Part shown: positions 16,995 through 27,638 of the stretch, in pieces
Numbering within the stretch: the stretch's first letter is position 1
Layout of the letters: each line of letters starts with the position of its first letter
From: Legionella sp. W10-070
GTDB lineage: Bacteria; Pseudomonadota; Gammaproteobacteria; Legionellales; Legionellaceae
Direction of reading: 5' to 3'
DNA: 64,000 nucleotides
NCBI RefSeq assembly: GCF_900640175.1
Contig: NZ_CAAAJC010000006.1
Location: 55,337 to 119,336 of the forward strand
Program-made: the position numbers and the translations under genes
Notes under the pieces: generated by a model
What the model saw: only the letters and a program-made list of their open reading frames with translations
Told to the model about the DNA's origin: nothing
Database searches by the model: none

Positions 16995-18248
16995 ATGACC
17001 GAAAGTAGTGTATCTTTTGCAAGTAAAAACCATCGTTATGGAATTTGGTTGCTGGGCGTATCTTTTGTATTGTTTCAATTTTTCCTGCAATTGTCATCTG
17101 GCGTGGTAATTGGTGCCATTATGCATGAAATGAGGATCTCTGCTTTTGCGGCAGGTATTTTGAGTAGTGCTTTTTATTATGTGTACACGAGCATGCAAAT
17201 TCCGGTGGGGATGCTTTTCGATCGTAAAAGTACGCGTTTATTGTTGACGGCAAACGTGCTTGTGTGCAGTGTTGGGTGTGTGTTTTTTGCCCATAGCCAC
17301 AACTTTTTTCTTCTGATGATCGGTCGTATGTTAATCGGTGCAGGATCTGCATTTGCCTTTGTCGGTTTATCTCATTTATTAAGACAACATTTTCCATTGA
17401 AACATTTTGGTTTCATGATGGGTTTATCAGAAACATTGGGCTTTATTATTACCATGCTCGGTATGATAAGTATGGGGGCACTCATTGAGCAGTGGGGATG
17501 GCGCAGTTTTATTAACAGTACCGCCCTCGTTGGCTTTGGTATCGCCTATTGCTGTTGGCGTTATATCCCTGATGATGTGAAAAAAGACAAGGTATTTAAT
17601 TCCAGGAAAAATTTATTGAAAATTTTAACCAATGGCAAAGCCTGGGTTAACGGAATATTTGTAGGATTAAGCTTTACGGTGATTACCGTTTTTGGCGCCA
17701 TGTGGGCGGTTCCTTTTGTTCAGGCTAAATTATCCTGTAGTTTGAGGCAGGGCAGTATTGTTGCTGCAATGATTTTTTTAGGTGCCGCTGTAAGCTGCCC
17801 TCTTTTTGGTCGGCTGGTTAACTTTTTCTCTAGAAGGCCTTTGATGGTTGGCTCTTGTCTGTCTACAGCCGGTTTAATTTTTGCCGTTTTATACCTGCCT
17901 GTCCAAAGCGCGTTTATCCTGGCTTGCTTAATGTTTTTGATTGGGGTTTGCTGTGGTGCCTACATGCTTTCCTTTTCTATTGCCAATGAACTGGCTCCTG
18001 CCGAATCATTATCAACCTGTACGGGTTTTACTAATACCCTGGCGATGCTGACTGCCCCCTTGATGCAACCTTTGGTGGGATTACTTCTTGATCTGAATCT
18101 TGCGCATTCGGGCAACCTGCTTGGCGCTTATCAAAAAGCGCTTTTGATTATTCCTTTTTCTCTTATCGTGGCGGGAGGATTGGTATTTTTGTTGCCCGAA
18201 AAAACAATTAAGCGTACATCTGGCCAGAGACAGCTTGCTTCCTCCTAA
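16995..18248 (+). CDS. major facilitator superfamily transporter
   Basis: The protein has 417 residues with about 12 hydrophobic segments and a central cytoplasmic loop near residues 195-215 (VKKDKVFNSRK). The loop between segments 2 and 3 has the MFS pattern GMLFDRKSTRLLL. The N-terminal half contains GRMLIGAGSAFAFVGL. Such permeases move small solutes or drugs by proton coupling across the inner membrane. The closest relatives I recall are uncharacterised Legionella and Coxiella MFS proteins, so the substrate is unknown. It is convergent with djlA (5 bp between stops). Confidence 0.85.
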   Translation: MTESSVSFASKNHRYGIWLLGVSFVLFQFFLQLSSGVVIGAIMHEMRISAFAAGILSSAFYYVYTSMQIPVGMLFDRKSTRLLLTANVLVCSVGCVFFAHSHNFFLLMIGRMLIGAGSAFAFVGLSHLLRQHFPLKHFGFMMGLSETLGFIITMLGMISMGALIEQWGWRSFINSTALVGFGIAYCCWRYIPDDVKKDKVFNSRKNLLKILTNGKAWVNGIFVGLSFTVITVFGAMWAVPFVQAKLSCSLRQGSIVAAMIFLGAAVSCPLFGRLVNFFSRRPLMVGSCLSTAGLIFAVLYLPVQSAFILACLMFLIGVCCGAYMLSFSIANELAPAESLSTCTGFTNTLAMLTAPLMQPLVGLLLDLNLAHSGNLLGAYQKALLIIPFSLIVAGGLVFLLPEKTIKRTSGQRQLASS

Positions 18249-18253
18249 GAGGG

Positions 18254-19111
18254 CTACCATCCCTTACTGGCACAGATTTGTTCGTAAGCCTTACGAATTT
18301 TCTGAGTTTTATCATTGGCCACTTTAATCATTTGTTCAGGCAAGCCCTGTGCGATTAGCCTGTCGGGATGATTGCGGCTAATCAGGCGTCTATAGGCTCG
18401 CTTTACCTCTTGTCTGCCGGCATTTTTATCGACTTCCAAAATAGCATAAGCATGCGCCAGTGTATGGGATGGTGTTTGGTAATTACTCTGCTTATGTGAG
18501 GAATTCTGGTAGGACCTTCCTGAAGATTGTGAAGCATAGGCACCTGGATCCTCATAGAAACGATATTGCTGGTGGAGAGGGGCAAAGCCAAGACGTCCCA
18601 GTACTATATTGAGTGCCAGGATTTTTTCGGGCGATAAACCACCAGATTGGGCGGCGCGATATTGAATGTCAATAAATAACTTTAATAATTCACGATTGTC
18701 ATGGCATACTTGTTGCAACAGGCTGATTATGTTGCCTAAATCAAAGTTAGCCGCCTTTCCTTCACTAAAAAAGCGTTTTGCCTGGGTTTTTTGCTCTCGG
18801 CCAAGGCGCATTTCATCCATTAATGTTTTTGCCATCTCAATTTCTTGCTCGGAGACACGGCCATCGGCTTTAGCGATATGACCCATCACTGAAAAAGTGG
18901 CCTGGAAAAAAATTTTCTGGACCGCTTTTCTCTTTTCTTTATGGTAATGCCAGTGGGGACGGGTAAAATGCTCAATAATGCCGCGATCAAAAAAATTACC
19001 GATTAAGATACCAAACAATGCACCGGCTGGCCCACCTATCAGGTAACCAAAAAAAGCCCCAATTAATTTTCCCCACCAATGATAGTGAGTAAAAAATTCA
19101 CGCAAATTCAT
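18254..19111 (-). CDS. djlA: membrane-anchored co-chaperone DjlA
   Basis: The protein has 285 residues. A single N-terminal glycine-rich membrane segment (GAFFGYLIGGPAGALFGILI, about residues 17-36) is followed by a TerB-like domain (residues about 60-170, VMGHIAKADGRVSEQEIEMA). The J domain is at about 220-285 with HPD in SRNHPDRL near residue 250. DjlA stimulates the ATPase of DnaK and in Legionella a homologue has been linked to intracellular growth. The layout matches E. coli DjlA. No operon partner is visible. Confidence 0.93.
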   Translation of the reverse strand: MNLREFFTHYHWWGKLIGAFFGYLIGGPAGALFGILIGNFFDRGIIEHFTRPHWHYHKEKRKAVQKIFFQATFSVMGHIAKADGRVSEQEIEMAKTLMDEMRLGREQKTQAKRFFSEGKAANFDLGNIISLLQQVCHDNRELLKLFIDIQYRAAQSGGLSPEKILALNIVLGRLGFAPLHQQYRFYEDPGAYASQSSGRSYQNSSHKQSNYQTPSHTLAHAYAILEVDKNAGRQEVKRAYRRLISRNHPDRLIAQGLPEQMIKVANDKTQKIRKAYEQICASKGW

Positions 19112-19368
19112 TTAGATAATCCCATGGCGATAGTAATAACCAGCCTGACTTAATTTTAATTATAAGCCCAGAAGATTAAATTATTCTGAAATTAAATTTT
19201 TTTATTTCTATTTAGATTCTGTGCATTCTCCTTTTCTTGTCTGTCGAAACCAGGAGAGGATGCGCCCATATCATTACTTAATCTTTGGATGTTGTGCTTC
19301 TGGTATAAAATTTTTTAACGTTATTCGAAAATAAAGATTATACTTGCTTCTTTTTTGCTAGGTAAATT

Positions 19369-20628
19369 ATGCGACAAGCCTATTCATTGCTGATGTACCT
19401 CCTGGTACCCTGGTTGTTATTAAGGCTTTGGTGGAAAGGGAAGCGTATACCATCCTATCGGCGACGTATTTCCGAACGCTTTGCGCTCAATAAAGTACCT
19501 CAAGACGGCGTTGATGTTTGGATTCATGCGGTGTCGTTAGGTGAAGTGATTGCCGTAACCCCGTTAATTAATGCTTTACTGGGAAAGCAGCGGAAAATTA
19601 TGGTCACTACAATGACACCTACCGGCTCGGAGCAGGTTCGTCAGCGCTTTGGCTCTAGCATTACCCACCAGTATGTTCCTTATGATTTACCCTGGATTGT
19701 TAAGCGGTTCTATAAAAACATAAGGCCGCGCTCAGTGGTTTTTGTCGAAACGGAACTATGGCCTAACCTGATTTATTATGCGCATAAGGCAAAGATACCC
19801 CTTTTTCTGGTCAATGCCCGCCTTTCCGAACGCTCTTATCAGGGATATAAAAAGTTAAAATTCTTTTTTCAGCTGATGCTGGGCCAGTTTGACGCGATAT
19901 TAACCCAAAGTGAGGATGATGCTAAACGCTATCAGGCACTTGGAGCGCCTAAGGAAAAAGTACAGGTAGTCGGCAACATCAAATTTGATTTGCAAACTCA
20001 GGCTGCCAATCCTGGCGTTTTTAGGCAATTAAAAACAAGATGGGGGAGTCACCGGACAGTTATAATCATTGCCAGTACCCATGATAATGAAGAGGAACTT
20101 ATCTTGTCAGGTTTAGGAACATTGCAGGCAGCCATCCCTGATGTACTGTTATTAATCGCGCCTCGTCACCCGGAACGCTTCCAGCAAATTTATCAATTAA
20201 GCCGTCAAATGAAGTTTAATACTGGCCTTCGCAGCAAAATTGATACGCTTAAGCCTGATAATGAAGTCATTGTATTGGATTCTTTAGGGGAGTTATTAGG
20301 TTTTTACCAGGTTAGTGATTATGCCTTTGTCGGAGGAAGTTTAATTCCGGTTGGTGGACATAATGTCCTGGAGCCAATAGCGATGGAGGTGCCTGTATTG
20401 ACTGGCCCTTATATTCATAATTTTAAAACAATCTGCTGCGATTTAATGGAAGCAAAGGCGATTGAGTCAGTTCGTCATGTCAATGAATTGATTGAGCGGA
20501 TTGTCAGCCTGCATCAGGATAAAGAAAGGAAAAACAGCCTCGTCAGAAATGCCACCCTGGTTCTTGAAAAAAACAAAGGGGCAGTAGCCCGGTACGCAGA
20601 AAAGATAGAGGTGGCATTGCAGGGCTAG
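19369..20628 (+). CDS. waaA: 3-deoxy-D-manno-octulosonic acid transferase
   Basis: WaaA adds Kdo residues to lipid IVA at the inner face of the membrane. The protein has 419 residues with the family features: an N-terminal hydrophobic anchor (LLMYLLVPWLLLRLWW), WIHAVSLGEV near residue 48, VETELWPNLI near 125, the NARLSERSY motif, LTQSEDDAKR, and the nucleotide-binding end VGGSLIPVGGHNVLEPI. It is monocistronic, with a 257-bp AT-rich leader after djlA. Confidence 0.94.
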   Translation: MRQAYSLLMYLLVPWLLLRLWWKGKRIPSYRRRISERFALNKVPQDGVDVWIHAVSLGEVIAVTPLINALLGKQRKIMVTTMTPTGSEQVRQRFGSSITHQYVPYDLPWIVKRFYKNIRPRSVVFVETELWPNLIYYAHKAKIPLFLVNARLSERSYQGYKKLKFFFQLMLGQFDAILTQSEDDAKRYQALGAPKEKVQVVGNIKFDLQTQAANPGVFRQLKTRWGSHRTVIIIASTHDNEEELILSGLGTLQAAIPDVLLLIAPRHPERFQQIYQLSRQMKFNTGLRSKIDTLKPDNEVIVLDSLGELLGFYQVSDYAFVGGSLIPVGGHNVLEPIAMEVPVLTGPYIHNFKTICCDLMEAKAIESVRHVNELIERIVSLHQDKERKNSLVRNATLVLEKNKGAVARYAEKIEVALQG

Positions 20629-20727
20629 GGTGCTGTGATGTATCTTGAGTATAGATCAGTGAGTTTTTATAACGCGAAATCCCACGGCATTGACCGCAGG
20701 ATCCACAGGAGAGTACTCTGGAAGTCT

Positions 20728-21204
20728 CTAACCTCCTTGGTTTTGACGTTCCTTAATCTCGGATAATGTTTTGCAATCAATACAAAGGGTGGCTGTCGGG
20801 CGCGCTTCCAGTCGGCGCAGACCGATTTCAATCCCGCATGCTTCACAATAGCCAAAATCGTCATCCCGCAGTCTTTCAAGGGCATCTTCAATTTTTTTTA
20901 TCAGCTTGCGCTCGCGATCACGTGTTCTTAGCTCAAGGCTGAATTCTTCTTCCTGACTGGCTCTGTCGGAGGGGTCAGGAAAATTAGCCGCTTCGTCCTT
21001 CATATGAGTTACTGTTCGGTCAACTTCTTCCATTAATGATTGGCGCCAGGCCAGCAATATTTTTTCAATATGTGCCAGCTGTTTGTCATTCATATACTCT
21101 TCGCCCTCAATCTCTTGATAAGGGGCTATTCCCATACTGCTAACGGCGTCATTTTTCACGTTGTGTATACTCTCGTTGGTTGAATCAATTGTTTGCTCTG
21201 GCAT
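20728..21204 (-). CDS. dksA: RNA polymerase-binding transcription factor DksA
   Basis: The protein has 158 residues. It has the leader [11 protein letters not shown], a coiled-coil domain with the tip motif DPSDRAS (the DxxDxA acidic tip that enters the RNA polymerase secondary channel), and a C4 zinc finger CEAC...CIDC. DksA with ppGpp controls stringent transcription and in Legionella is needed for the switch to the transmissive phase. The start at 21204 follows prmC on the same strand by 87 bp; it may be in its own transcript. Length and motifs are normal. Confidence 0.94.
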   Translation of the reverse strand: MPEQTIDSTNESIHNVKNDAVSSMGIAPYQEIEGEEYMNDKQLAHIEKILLAWRQSLMEEVDRTVTHMKDEAANFPDPSDRASQEEEFSLELRTRDRERKLIKKIEDALERLRDDDFGYCEACGIEIGLRRLEARPTATLCIDCKTLSEIKERQNQGG

Positions 21205-21291
21205 CTATGCCTCCTGCTGTTGCATCCTATCAACAAGCCACCATGGCATGCGATTGAAAACCGCTAGGTATATCAAAAATCAGGTTTACCA

Positions 21292-22134
21292 TCAACTAAT
21301 TATTCGTCTACCGCCACTTATACGGTCATTCCCTTGCCAATCTTGCCAACATTCAATCTTCTTATATCCGTATTCTTTAAACATGGATCTGACTGCAGAT
21401 TGTTGATCGTAACCATGTTCCAGTAATAATAGACCGTCTGGTTTGAGTCTGGCAAGGCTATGCTTAATAATGTGCTCAATGGCTGTTAAGCCATCGTTGC
21501 CGCTAACCAGGGCCAGCTGGGGTTCAAAACGCACATCCCCTTCCATCAAGTGAGGGTCGTTCAGGGCAATATAAGGGGGGTTTGCAACAATGGCATCAAA
21601 CAATGTGGAGCCTATTTTTTCAAACCAGTCCGAGTGATAAAAGAAAACATTATGGATTCCTAATCTTGCTGCATTTTCCTCAGCTGTTCGTAGTGCTCCC
21701 TCACTGCAATCACAGGCCGTAATATACCAGCCAGGCCGTTCTGAAGCACAGGCTAAAGCAATAGCACCGCTGCCGGTACCCAGATCGAGTAGCTGAGCTT
21801 CCTTCCTGTCTGTCAGCAACTTAAGTGTAAGCTCTACCAGTAGTTCAGTCTCTGGTCGAGGGATCAAGGTATCCTCACACACCTTTAGTGGCAAAGACCA
21901 GAACTCTCGTATACCTGTTAAGTAGGCAACAGGAACTCCTTGTGCGCGTTGATTAATTAATTGTTGGAACGTTTGCCATTGAACCGGATTTAACTTGGCA
22001 TCAGGATAAGCGTATAAATAAGCCCGGTTTTTTATCAATACATGAGCGAGCAGGATTTCCGCATCCAGGTGTGCGCTGGAACTATTTTCAAGCAGTGCTG
22101 CGGCCTGGGAGAGTGCCCCTCTAATTTCCATCAT
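21292..22134 (-). CDS. prmC: peptide chain release factor N5-glutamine methyltransferase
   Basis: PrmC methylates the Gln of the GGQ motif in release factors RF1 and RF2. From ATG 22134 it has 280 residues, family length; a longer open frame to 22212 overlaps prfA and has no match. The SAM-binding loop is [13 protein letters not shown] and the catalytic motif is IVANPPYIA. The start lies inside the last codons of prfA (14 bp overlap), giving tight coupling to the gene of its substrate, the usual arrangement. Confidence 0.93.
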   Translation of the reverse strand: MMEIRGALSQAAALLENSSSAHLDAEILLAHVLIKNRAYLYAYPDAKLNPVQWQTFQQLINQRAQGVPVAYLTGIREFWSLPLKVCEDTLIPRPETELLVELTLKLLTDRKEAQLLDLGTGSGAIALACASERPGWYITACDCSEGALRTAEENAARLGIHNVFFYHSDWFEKIGSTLFDAIVANPPYIALNDPHLMEGDVRFEPQLALVSGNDGLTAIEHIIKHSLARLKPDGLLLLEHGYDQQSAVRSMFKEYGYKKIECWQDWQGNDRISGGRRIIS

Positions 22135-23215
22135 GACGACCCAGCTCGGCAAGCAATTCTGCATGATGCTCACGTTGTAAAGCCTCAACAACCGGCGACA
22201 AATTGCCGGCAATGATATCTGGAAGCTGATAAAGTGTAAGGTTAATCCGATGATCAGTCAGCCTTCCCTGAGGAAAATTATAAGTCCGGATACGTTCAGA
22301 ACGATCCCCTGTGCCCACTAATGATTTACGGGTTTCTGCCTGCTGCTGCCTTTGTTTGCTTTGTTCTGCGTCGAGCAGTCTGGTTTTTAATAGTGCCAGC
22401 GCTTTGGCGCGGTTCTTATGCTGGGACCGTTCATCCTGACATTCCACCACAATACCTGTCGGTAAATGGGTGATGCGAATGGCTGAGTCTGTTTTATTGA
22501 CGTGCTGGCCGCCAGCCCCTGATGAACGATAGGTATCAACTCTCAGCTCATCACTGTTAATTTCCACCTCGTCAATTTCATCTACTTCAGGCATTACAGC
22601 GACTGTGCAGGCTGAAGTATGCACCCGACCCTGGGACTCGGTTTCTGGTACCCGTTGCACACGGTGTGCCCCTGATTCAAATTTTAATTGGGAATAAACA
22701 TCCTGGCCGCTTATGAGAGCGATAACTTCCTTATAGCCTCCATGTTCCCCATGACTGGCACTGATAACCTCAACTTGCCAACCCTGAGTTTCAGCATAGC
22801 GATGATACATACGGAATAAATCTCCGGCAAAAATTGCCGCTTCATCGCCTCCCGTACCTGCCCGTATTTCAAGATAAACATTCCGGTTATCATCCGGATC
22901 CTTAGGGACAAGATGCCACTGCAGTGCCTCTTCAAGTTTATTGGCTGCCTCCTCAGCGCCTTCTAATTCATCTTCAGCCATAGACGCCAGTTCTTTGTCG
23001 TCACCGGCGAGAAGCTCTTGTAAAGAGGCAAGATCGTTACGGGCTTGAACATAGTCATTATAGCAGTTGGCTATAGGCTCTAGCTGGGCATATTCTTTCG
23101 ACAGGCTTTTAAATTGATTCTGGTCAGTAATGATGGCAGGTTCAGAGAGCAGGCGGCTGACTTCTTGAAAGCGCTCAAGCATCTGTTCAAGTTTTAATTC
23201 AAGTGATTTTTTCAT
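22121..23215 (-). CDS. prfA: peptide chain release factor 1
   Basis: RF1 reads UAA and UAG. The protein has 364 residues. The GGQ hydrolysis motif is in [18 protein letters not shown] near residue 233, and the codon-recognition P-x-T tripeptide is in [17 protein letters not shown]. The ATG overlaps the hemA stop by 4 bp (ATGA). Order hemA-prfA-prmC is conserved in gammaproteobacteria. Confidence 0.95.
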   Translation of the reverse strand: MKKSLELKLEQMLERFQEVSRLLSEPAIITDQNQFKSLSKEYAQLEPIANCYNDYVQARNDLASLQELLAGDDKELASMAEDELEGAEEAANKLEEALQWHLVPKDPDDNRNVYLEIRAGTGGDEAAIFAGDLFRMYHRYAETQGWQVEVISASHGEHGGYKEVIALISGQDVYSQLKFESGAHRVQRVPETESQGRVHTSACTVAVMPEVDEIDEVEINSDELRVDTYRSSGAGGQHVNKTDSAIRITHLPTGIVVECQDERSQHKNRAKALALLKTRLLDAEQSKQRQQQAETRKSLVGTGDRSERIRTYNFPQGRLTDHRINLTLYQLPDIIAGNLSPVVEALQREHHAELLAELGRHDGN

Positions 23216-24474
23216 AGGGGAATTGAATCATGAAGTGGATTAAACAAATAATTCGCCAGGTCAAGCAGATCTTCACGACCATCCCAGGCTGCCTGACGCA
23301 ATCCTACCGTTGGCTGATGGGCTAATTTATTAACCAGGCGGTCGCAAAATTCCTGTAATATTAAATCCTGGCTATGCCCTGCCAGCAATTTTTTCTGGGC
23401 TCTCAGCAATTCCTGTTGTGCCAGATTCTGCATCTGTGTGCGGTAATCACAGATAATCCCTTTCGCTCGCAGCGAACGATGCCAGCGAATATAGTTATCC
23501 AGTTCTCCATCAATTAATTGCTCAGCTTGCAGGGCAGCCTCACGACGCTCATCCATACCTTGTTCAATCATCAAGTGCAGATCATCGATATTATACAGAT
23601 GAACCGCATCCAGTTCGGCAACCTCTGCCTCAATGTCTCTTGGAACTGCTAAATCCAGAAAGAACATTGGAGCCTGTTGCCGTTTGCTTAAGGCGTGTTC
23701 CACCAGACTTTTATTGATAAACGGAAGAGGACAGGCAGTGGCAGAAACGATAACGTCTGCCTGAGAAAGATACTCCGGAATATCTCCGACAGTGAGTGCT
23801 TCTCCGTCAAAAGCAGCAGCTAACTGTCTGGCATTATCCTTGGTACGACTCGCAATCAGGAAATGTCTCACGCCTTGTTTGTGTAAATATTTTGCAACCA
23901 GGGTAGAGGTTTCTCCTGAGCCAATTATAAATACTTTAAGTTTCTTATAGTCTGAAAAAATTTGCCCTATCAGCTGGACGGCTGCATAGGCAACAGAAAC
24001 AGGGTTGTTGCCAATACCACTGCGGTTACGGATTCGCTTGCTGGCACTAAACACGTATTCAAATACACGCCTTAAATTGGTTTTTACTGTGCCAAGATTA
24101 CAGGCATGTTGATATGCCTGCTTCATTTGCCCAAGAATCTGTGGCTCTCCCAACATCATCGAATCCAGGCCGCTGGCGACACGTAAAGTATGGCGGATAC
24201 CTTGATGTCCATGATAAAGGTAAAGATAGGGGGAGAGTGATTCCGGTGCCAGCTGGTGCTGAGAGGCAAGCCAGGGAACAATATTTTCCGGTTTTTCGGT
24301 TTCGCAATAAATCTCGGTACGATTGCAGGTCGACAGAATGGCTGCTTCATTGACTACAGGCAAATCAACCAGATTGTTTAGCAAGTTATCTTGCATTGCC
24401 AATGGTAAGGCGACTTTTTCACGTACCTCAAGCGGTGCGGTTTTATGATTTAGCCCACAGGCAATAAATACCAT
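23212..24474 (-). CDS. hemA: glutamyl-tRNA reductase
   Basis: HemA makes glutamate-1-semialdehyde from glutamyl-tRNA, the first step of C5 haem synthesis. The protein has 420 residues. The catalytic Cys is residue 50 in [13 protein letters not shown]. Further motifs are [14 protein letters not shown], the NADPH-binding fold FIIGSGETS, and [10 protein letters not shown]. It heads the hemA-prfA-prmC operon and is divergent from the 91-residue gene at 24629. Confidence 0.95.
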   Translation of the reverse strand: MVFIACGLNHKTAPLEVREKVALPLAMQDNLLNNLVDLPVVNEAAILSTCNRTEIYCETEKPENIVPWLASQHQLAPESLSPYLYLYHGHQGIRHTLRVASGLDSMMLGEPQILGQMKQAYQHACNLGTVKTNLRRVFEYVFSASKRIRNRSGIGNNPVSVAYAAVQLIGQIFSDYKKLKVFIIGSGETSTLVAKYLHKQGVRHFLIASRTKDNARQLAAAFDGEALTVGDIPEYLSQADVIVSATACPLPFINKSLVEHALSKRQQAPMFFLDLAVPRDIEAEVAELDAVHLYNIDDLHLMIEQGMDERREAALQAEQLIDGELDNYIRWHRSLRAKGIICDYRTQMQNLAQQELLRAQKKLLAGHSQDLILQEFCDRLVNKLAHQPTVGLRQAAWDGREDLLDLANYLFNPLHDSIPL

Positions 24475-24628
24475 AGAATTTACAGGGTAGCATCAGAATA
24501 ATCTTGGAATTGTAAACTATTAGCAGCGAGATTTGTAGAGATAAGATAAAACTCAAGTACTTTTACTTTTCGCCGCTAATAAGCTTACCTACTTATGTCC
24601 AGGAAAGGTATCCTGAGAGGGGCCCTAA

Positions 24629-24904
24629 ATGAATATAATTTTTCAAGGTAATCACGATAGTGAAGAGGCTGCTGAAAGCTTATTAAATGTGTTACGGTTG
24701 TTTAAGGAGCGTTATCATATCGAACATTTCAGGGAAATGCGCCTTACAGTAACGTTAGTGGACAGAAACGGAAATGACGTGGAGTTAGTTGATAGCGAAA
24801 CTGATACACCCTATCGGACTTTTGAAGTTTACCGGAGAGGGTATGAGTTGACAGGACGACAGGGACAACCTTTTTTGCAGTTAGTGGTCGATAATACACG
24901 TTAA
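24629..24904 (+). CDS. conserved hypothetical small protein, 91 residues
   Basis: I do not recognise the family. The protein is soluble, with an acidic helical first half (SEEAAESLLNVLRLFKERYH) and a beta-rich second half (MRLTVTLVDRNGNDVELVD, RTFEVYRRGYELTG). No signal peptide or metal motif. A purine-rich segment (AGAGGGGCC) stands before the ATG. It lies 11 bp upstream of a site-2 protease gene on the same strand, so it is probably co-transcribed and may be its partner or regulator; that is inference. Confidence 0.7.
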   Translation: MNIIFQGNHDSEEAAESLLNVLRLFKERYHIEHFREMRLTVTLVDRNGNDVELVDSETDTPYRTFEVYRRGYELTGRQGQPFLQLVVDNTR

Positions 24905-24915
24905 TGGAGAATTAG

Positions 24916-25989
24916 ATGCTATTGTCCTTGCCTGCGATTATATTGACTTTAATCCTGGTTGTAGGCATCCATGAAGCAGGACATGCAATAGCCGCAAGGA
25001 TTTTTTCTGTAAAAATAAAGCGGATTTCCATTGGGTTTGGCAAACTGCTCATTACCTGGAAAGGAAAATCCGATCAGGAGTGGGTTTGGGCTATTTGGCC
25101 TTTAGGCGGTTATGTGCAATTACTAAACTCACGCATCCAACCTGTTTCGCCACAAGAGTTACCGCTTTGTTTCGATCAAAAACCTGTGTGGATTCGTTGT
25201 ATTATTCTCTTATCAGGAGCCTTGGCCAATTTACTGGTCGCCTGGCTGGCCTTAACCTGGTTATTTTTAATCGGTTACCAACACAGTCCTCCTGTTATTC
25301 TTGATGTGGCCCCTCATAGCGTTGCTGCACAGGCAGGTCTTGAATCAGGAAATCGTTTAATCAGTATGGGGCAAAAGAAAACGGATTCCTGGCGGGAAGC
25401 GGGGATGCTCCTGATCATGGCTCTTGGCAAAAAAAATGTGCCGGTGGCTTTTAAGGACAATCAGGGCAATGTGCGTGAAACCAGCCTGGATTTAAGTCAA
25501 TGGCGCTATAACAGGCAGGATGATTCCTTACTGTCGGGTCTGGGAATTATACCTGATTCCGCAAAGGAGCATCAGGAAGAGGTCAAAAGCAAATCTGTGG
25601 TGAATGCTGCTTATCGAGCAGTAGCGAATTCCATGCACTTGCTGGTGTTTTTTCTGGTAATGCTCAAGCAATTACTCACGGGGATGATTCCTTTTTCATT
25701 ACTGCTGGGGCCAATTGGTTTATTTGCTGCATCAACCGGCTCTTTTCTTCAGGGCTTTACTGTTTTTTTATATTTTATTGCCAGTTTAAGTCTTGCTGTT
25801 GGACTTATTAATTTATTCCCTGTTCCTGGCCTTGACGGTGGTTCGATTGTTTATGCGCTGTTAGAGAAAATTCGAGGGAAACCTGTCTCTGTCGCGATGG
25901 AGGTTCTGCTGCATCGCCTGGCAGTCATTTTTTTTGCAGTATTGTTGGTGCAACTTCTCTTAAACGACCTGCAGCGGTACCTCCATTAG
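24916..25989 (+). CDS. M50-family site-2 membrane protease, single PDZ
   Basis: The protein has 357 residues. The zinc-binding HEAGH lies in the first membrane helix (VVGIHEAGHAIAARIF, residues about 16-30). The third zinc ligand is in LFPVPGLDGGS near residue 300. Between them is one PDZ domain (DVAPHSVAAQAGLESGNRLI). E. coli RseP has about 450 residues and two PDZ domains, so this is a shorter paralogue of the group. Expected action is cleavage of a membrane-embedded substrate, such as an anti-sigma factor or a signal-peptide remnant, in the inner membrane. The ribosome site GGAG is 6 bp before the start, and the gene probably forms an operon with the 91-residue gene. Confidence 0.85.
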   Translation: MLLSLPAIILTLILVVGIHEAGHAIAARIFSVKIKRISIGFGKLLITWKGKSDQEWVWAIWPLGGYVQLLNSRIQPVSPQELPLCFDQKPVWIRCIILLSGALANLLVAWLALTWLFLIGYQHSPPVILDVAPHSVAAQAGLESGNRLISMGQKKTDSWREAGMLLIMALGKKNVPVAFKDNQGNVRETSLDLSQWRYNRQDDSLLSGLGIIPDSAKEHQEEVKSKSVVNAAYRAVANSMHLLVFFLVMLKQLLTGMIPFSLLLGPIGLFAASTGSFLQGFTVFLYFIASLSLAVGLINLFPVPGLDGGSIVYALLEKIRGKPVSVAMEVLLHRLAVIFFAVLLVQLLLNDLQRYLH

Positions 25990-26002
25990 CACTTGTATCA
26001 TC

Positions 26003-26674
26003 TCAGTCGCCTGCTGCTCTTGCGCAGCACCACACATCAACTTGGGAAACCCCCTGTTTTTTCAACAGGGAAGCCAGTTCATTGACCGTGCTTCCGGTGG
26101 TTAATAAATCATCTACCAGTGTTACATGCTGATAAGCGGTTGCCTTTACCTGAAAGGCATGATGCAAATTTTGTTTTCGTTCTTTGCCACTGAGGTTAAC
26201 CTGAGGTTGAGTATGCCGTATTTTTTTACAAATTGTCAGTGCACAAGGGACATTTAAATGCTTTGCCAGCAACTTTGAAAATTCAGCAGCCTGATTAAAC
26301 CCACGTTGCTTTAATCGCTTTGGGTGTAAGGGAACGGGTATTAAGCATTGGGTCGTTATCGGGGTATTGGCTATGGCGTCCAGCATGAGCTTTACTAAAA
26401 AATTTCGTAAATACAGCCCCCCATGGTATTTATACTCGTGTAATAAGTTTCTTAGTGGTTCTTCAAAGCGATAGGCGACAAAAGTTCGGTCGAAAGCCGG
26501 CTTTAATCTGCTGCACTGACCACAGACCAGGAAATTTTCATCGGGTAAGGGAAAAGCACAGTAACGACAGGCTGGACCAATGGCTTTAAAAAATTCACAG
26601 CAGGCCTGGCAGACAGCATAAGGCTGGTGATGGTATTGATTACAAAGTACACAGACAGAGGGCAAACGCAGCAT
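26003..26674 (-). CDS. comF: ComF-family phosphoribosyltransferase-like protein
   Basis: From ATG 26674 the protein has 223 residues. It has N-terminal zinc-ribbon cysteines (CVLC, CQACC, CRYC, CGQC), VAYRFEEPLRNLLHEYKYHG, PVPLHPKRLKQRGFNQA, and the PRPP-loop VTLVDDLLTTGSTV. Longer starts up to 26809 overlap the divergent bioC gene and are unlikely. ComF proteins function in natural transformation, moving single-stranded DNA across the inner membrane with ComEA/ComEC, consistent with the competence of Legionella. The spacer to bioC is 64 bp and must hold both promoters. Confidence 0.88.
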   Translation of the reverse strand: MLRLPSVCVLCNQYHHQPYAVCQACCEFFKAIGPACRYCAFPLPDENFLVCGQCSRLKPAFDRTFVAYRFEEPLRNLLHEYKYHGGLYLRNFLVKLMLDAIANTPITTQCLIPVPLHPKRLKQRGFNQAAEFSKLLAKHLNVPCALTICKKIRHTQPQVNLSGKERKQNLHHAFQVKATAYQHVTLVDDLLTTGSTVNELASLLKKQGVSQVDVWCCARAAGD

Positions 26675-26738
26675 CTGTGTTATACTGATTATTTTCTGAT
26701 GCACGAGTATTGGGTTTCCTAACTTAACTTCCTTTTCC

Positions 26739-27608
26739 ATGATGAATTCAACAACAGAAATTTGCAATACATTTAACAAGCATGCTGCAGAGTATGAACA
26801 GGCAGCCAAAGTACAACATGAGATTGGTGAGCGGCTGTTTGAACGTTTGTACTATCTGAAGATTAAACCGCGTTATGTACTTGATTTGGGTTGTGGTACA
26901 GGACTTTTCATCTCCAAGTTAAAAAAACTTTATCCTCAGGCAGAGGTGGTAGGCGTTGATTTAGCCTGTGCTATGTTGCGTGAAGCGAAAAAGAAGCAAG
27001 GATGGCGACGCAAATGGCCACTCATTAATGCGGATATGGGACAGCTTCCTTTTCCCTCTGGCTTGTTTGATCTCATCTTCACCAATCAAGTGGTGCATTG
27101 GTCGAGCATGGAAAGCGTTTTTCGCGAAATAAACCGTGTCATGAACCGACAGGGTTGCCTCATGTTCTCTACTTTGGGGCCTGATACATTTAAGGAATTG
27201 AAGCAGGCATGGCTTGAGGCTGACCATTATGCTCATACTAACGAATTCATGGACATGCATGATATTGGTGACTGCTTGTTAAGGGAATATTTTATTGATC
27301 CGGTAGTGGACATGGAAATACTGGCTGTACATTACTCTGATCTAAAGCAGCTGTTAATAAGCCTGAAGGCACAGGGAGTACGAAATATTAATCGCAAGCG
27401 CAATGAAGGGCTAACAGGCAAACAATCCTGGCAAGCCTTTGAAAAAGCTTATCAGACTTTATGCACGAATGATAAATATCCACTGACCTATGAAGTTATC
27501 TATGGTCATGCATGGAAGGGGGAACAACAACGGCTTGAGCAGGGAATAGAAACGTTGATCCCTCTTTCCCAAATTCAACGTACCAGAAGGGATAAAGGCG
27601 ATGATTAA
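26739..27608 (+). CDS. bioC: malonyl-ACP O-methyltransferase BioC
   Basis: BioC methylates malonyl-ACP to start pimelate synthesis for biotin. The protein has 289 residues. SAM-binding motif VLDLGCGTGLFISKL near residue 47, VVGVDLACAMLREA, and the conserved LIFTNQVVHWSSMESVFREI region all fit. It opens with the typical EICNTFNKHAAEYEQAAKVQ. No other bio genes are nearby; in Legionella they can be dispersed. The start could be 26739 or 26742. Confidence 0.9.
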   Translation: MMNSTTEICNTFNKHAAEYEQAAKVQHEIGERLFERLYYLKIKPRYVLDLGCGTGLFISKLKKLYPQAEVVGVDLACAMLREAKKKQGWRRKWPLINADMGQLPFPSGLFDLIFTNQVVHWSSMESVFREINRVMNRQGCLMFSTLGPDTFKELKQAWLEADHYAHTNEFMDMHDIGDCLLREYFIDPVVDMEILAVHYSDLKQLLISLKAQGVRNINRKRNEGLTGKQSWQAFEKAYQTLCTNDKYPLTYEVIYGHAWKGEQQRLEQGIETLIPLSQIQRTRRDKGDD

Positions 27609-27638
27609 TTATTATTCAGTGCTGGGGCAGCCTCGGGA

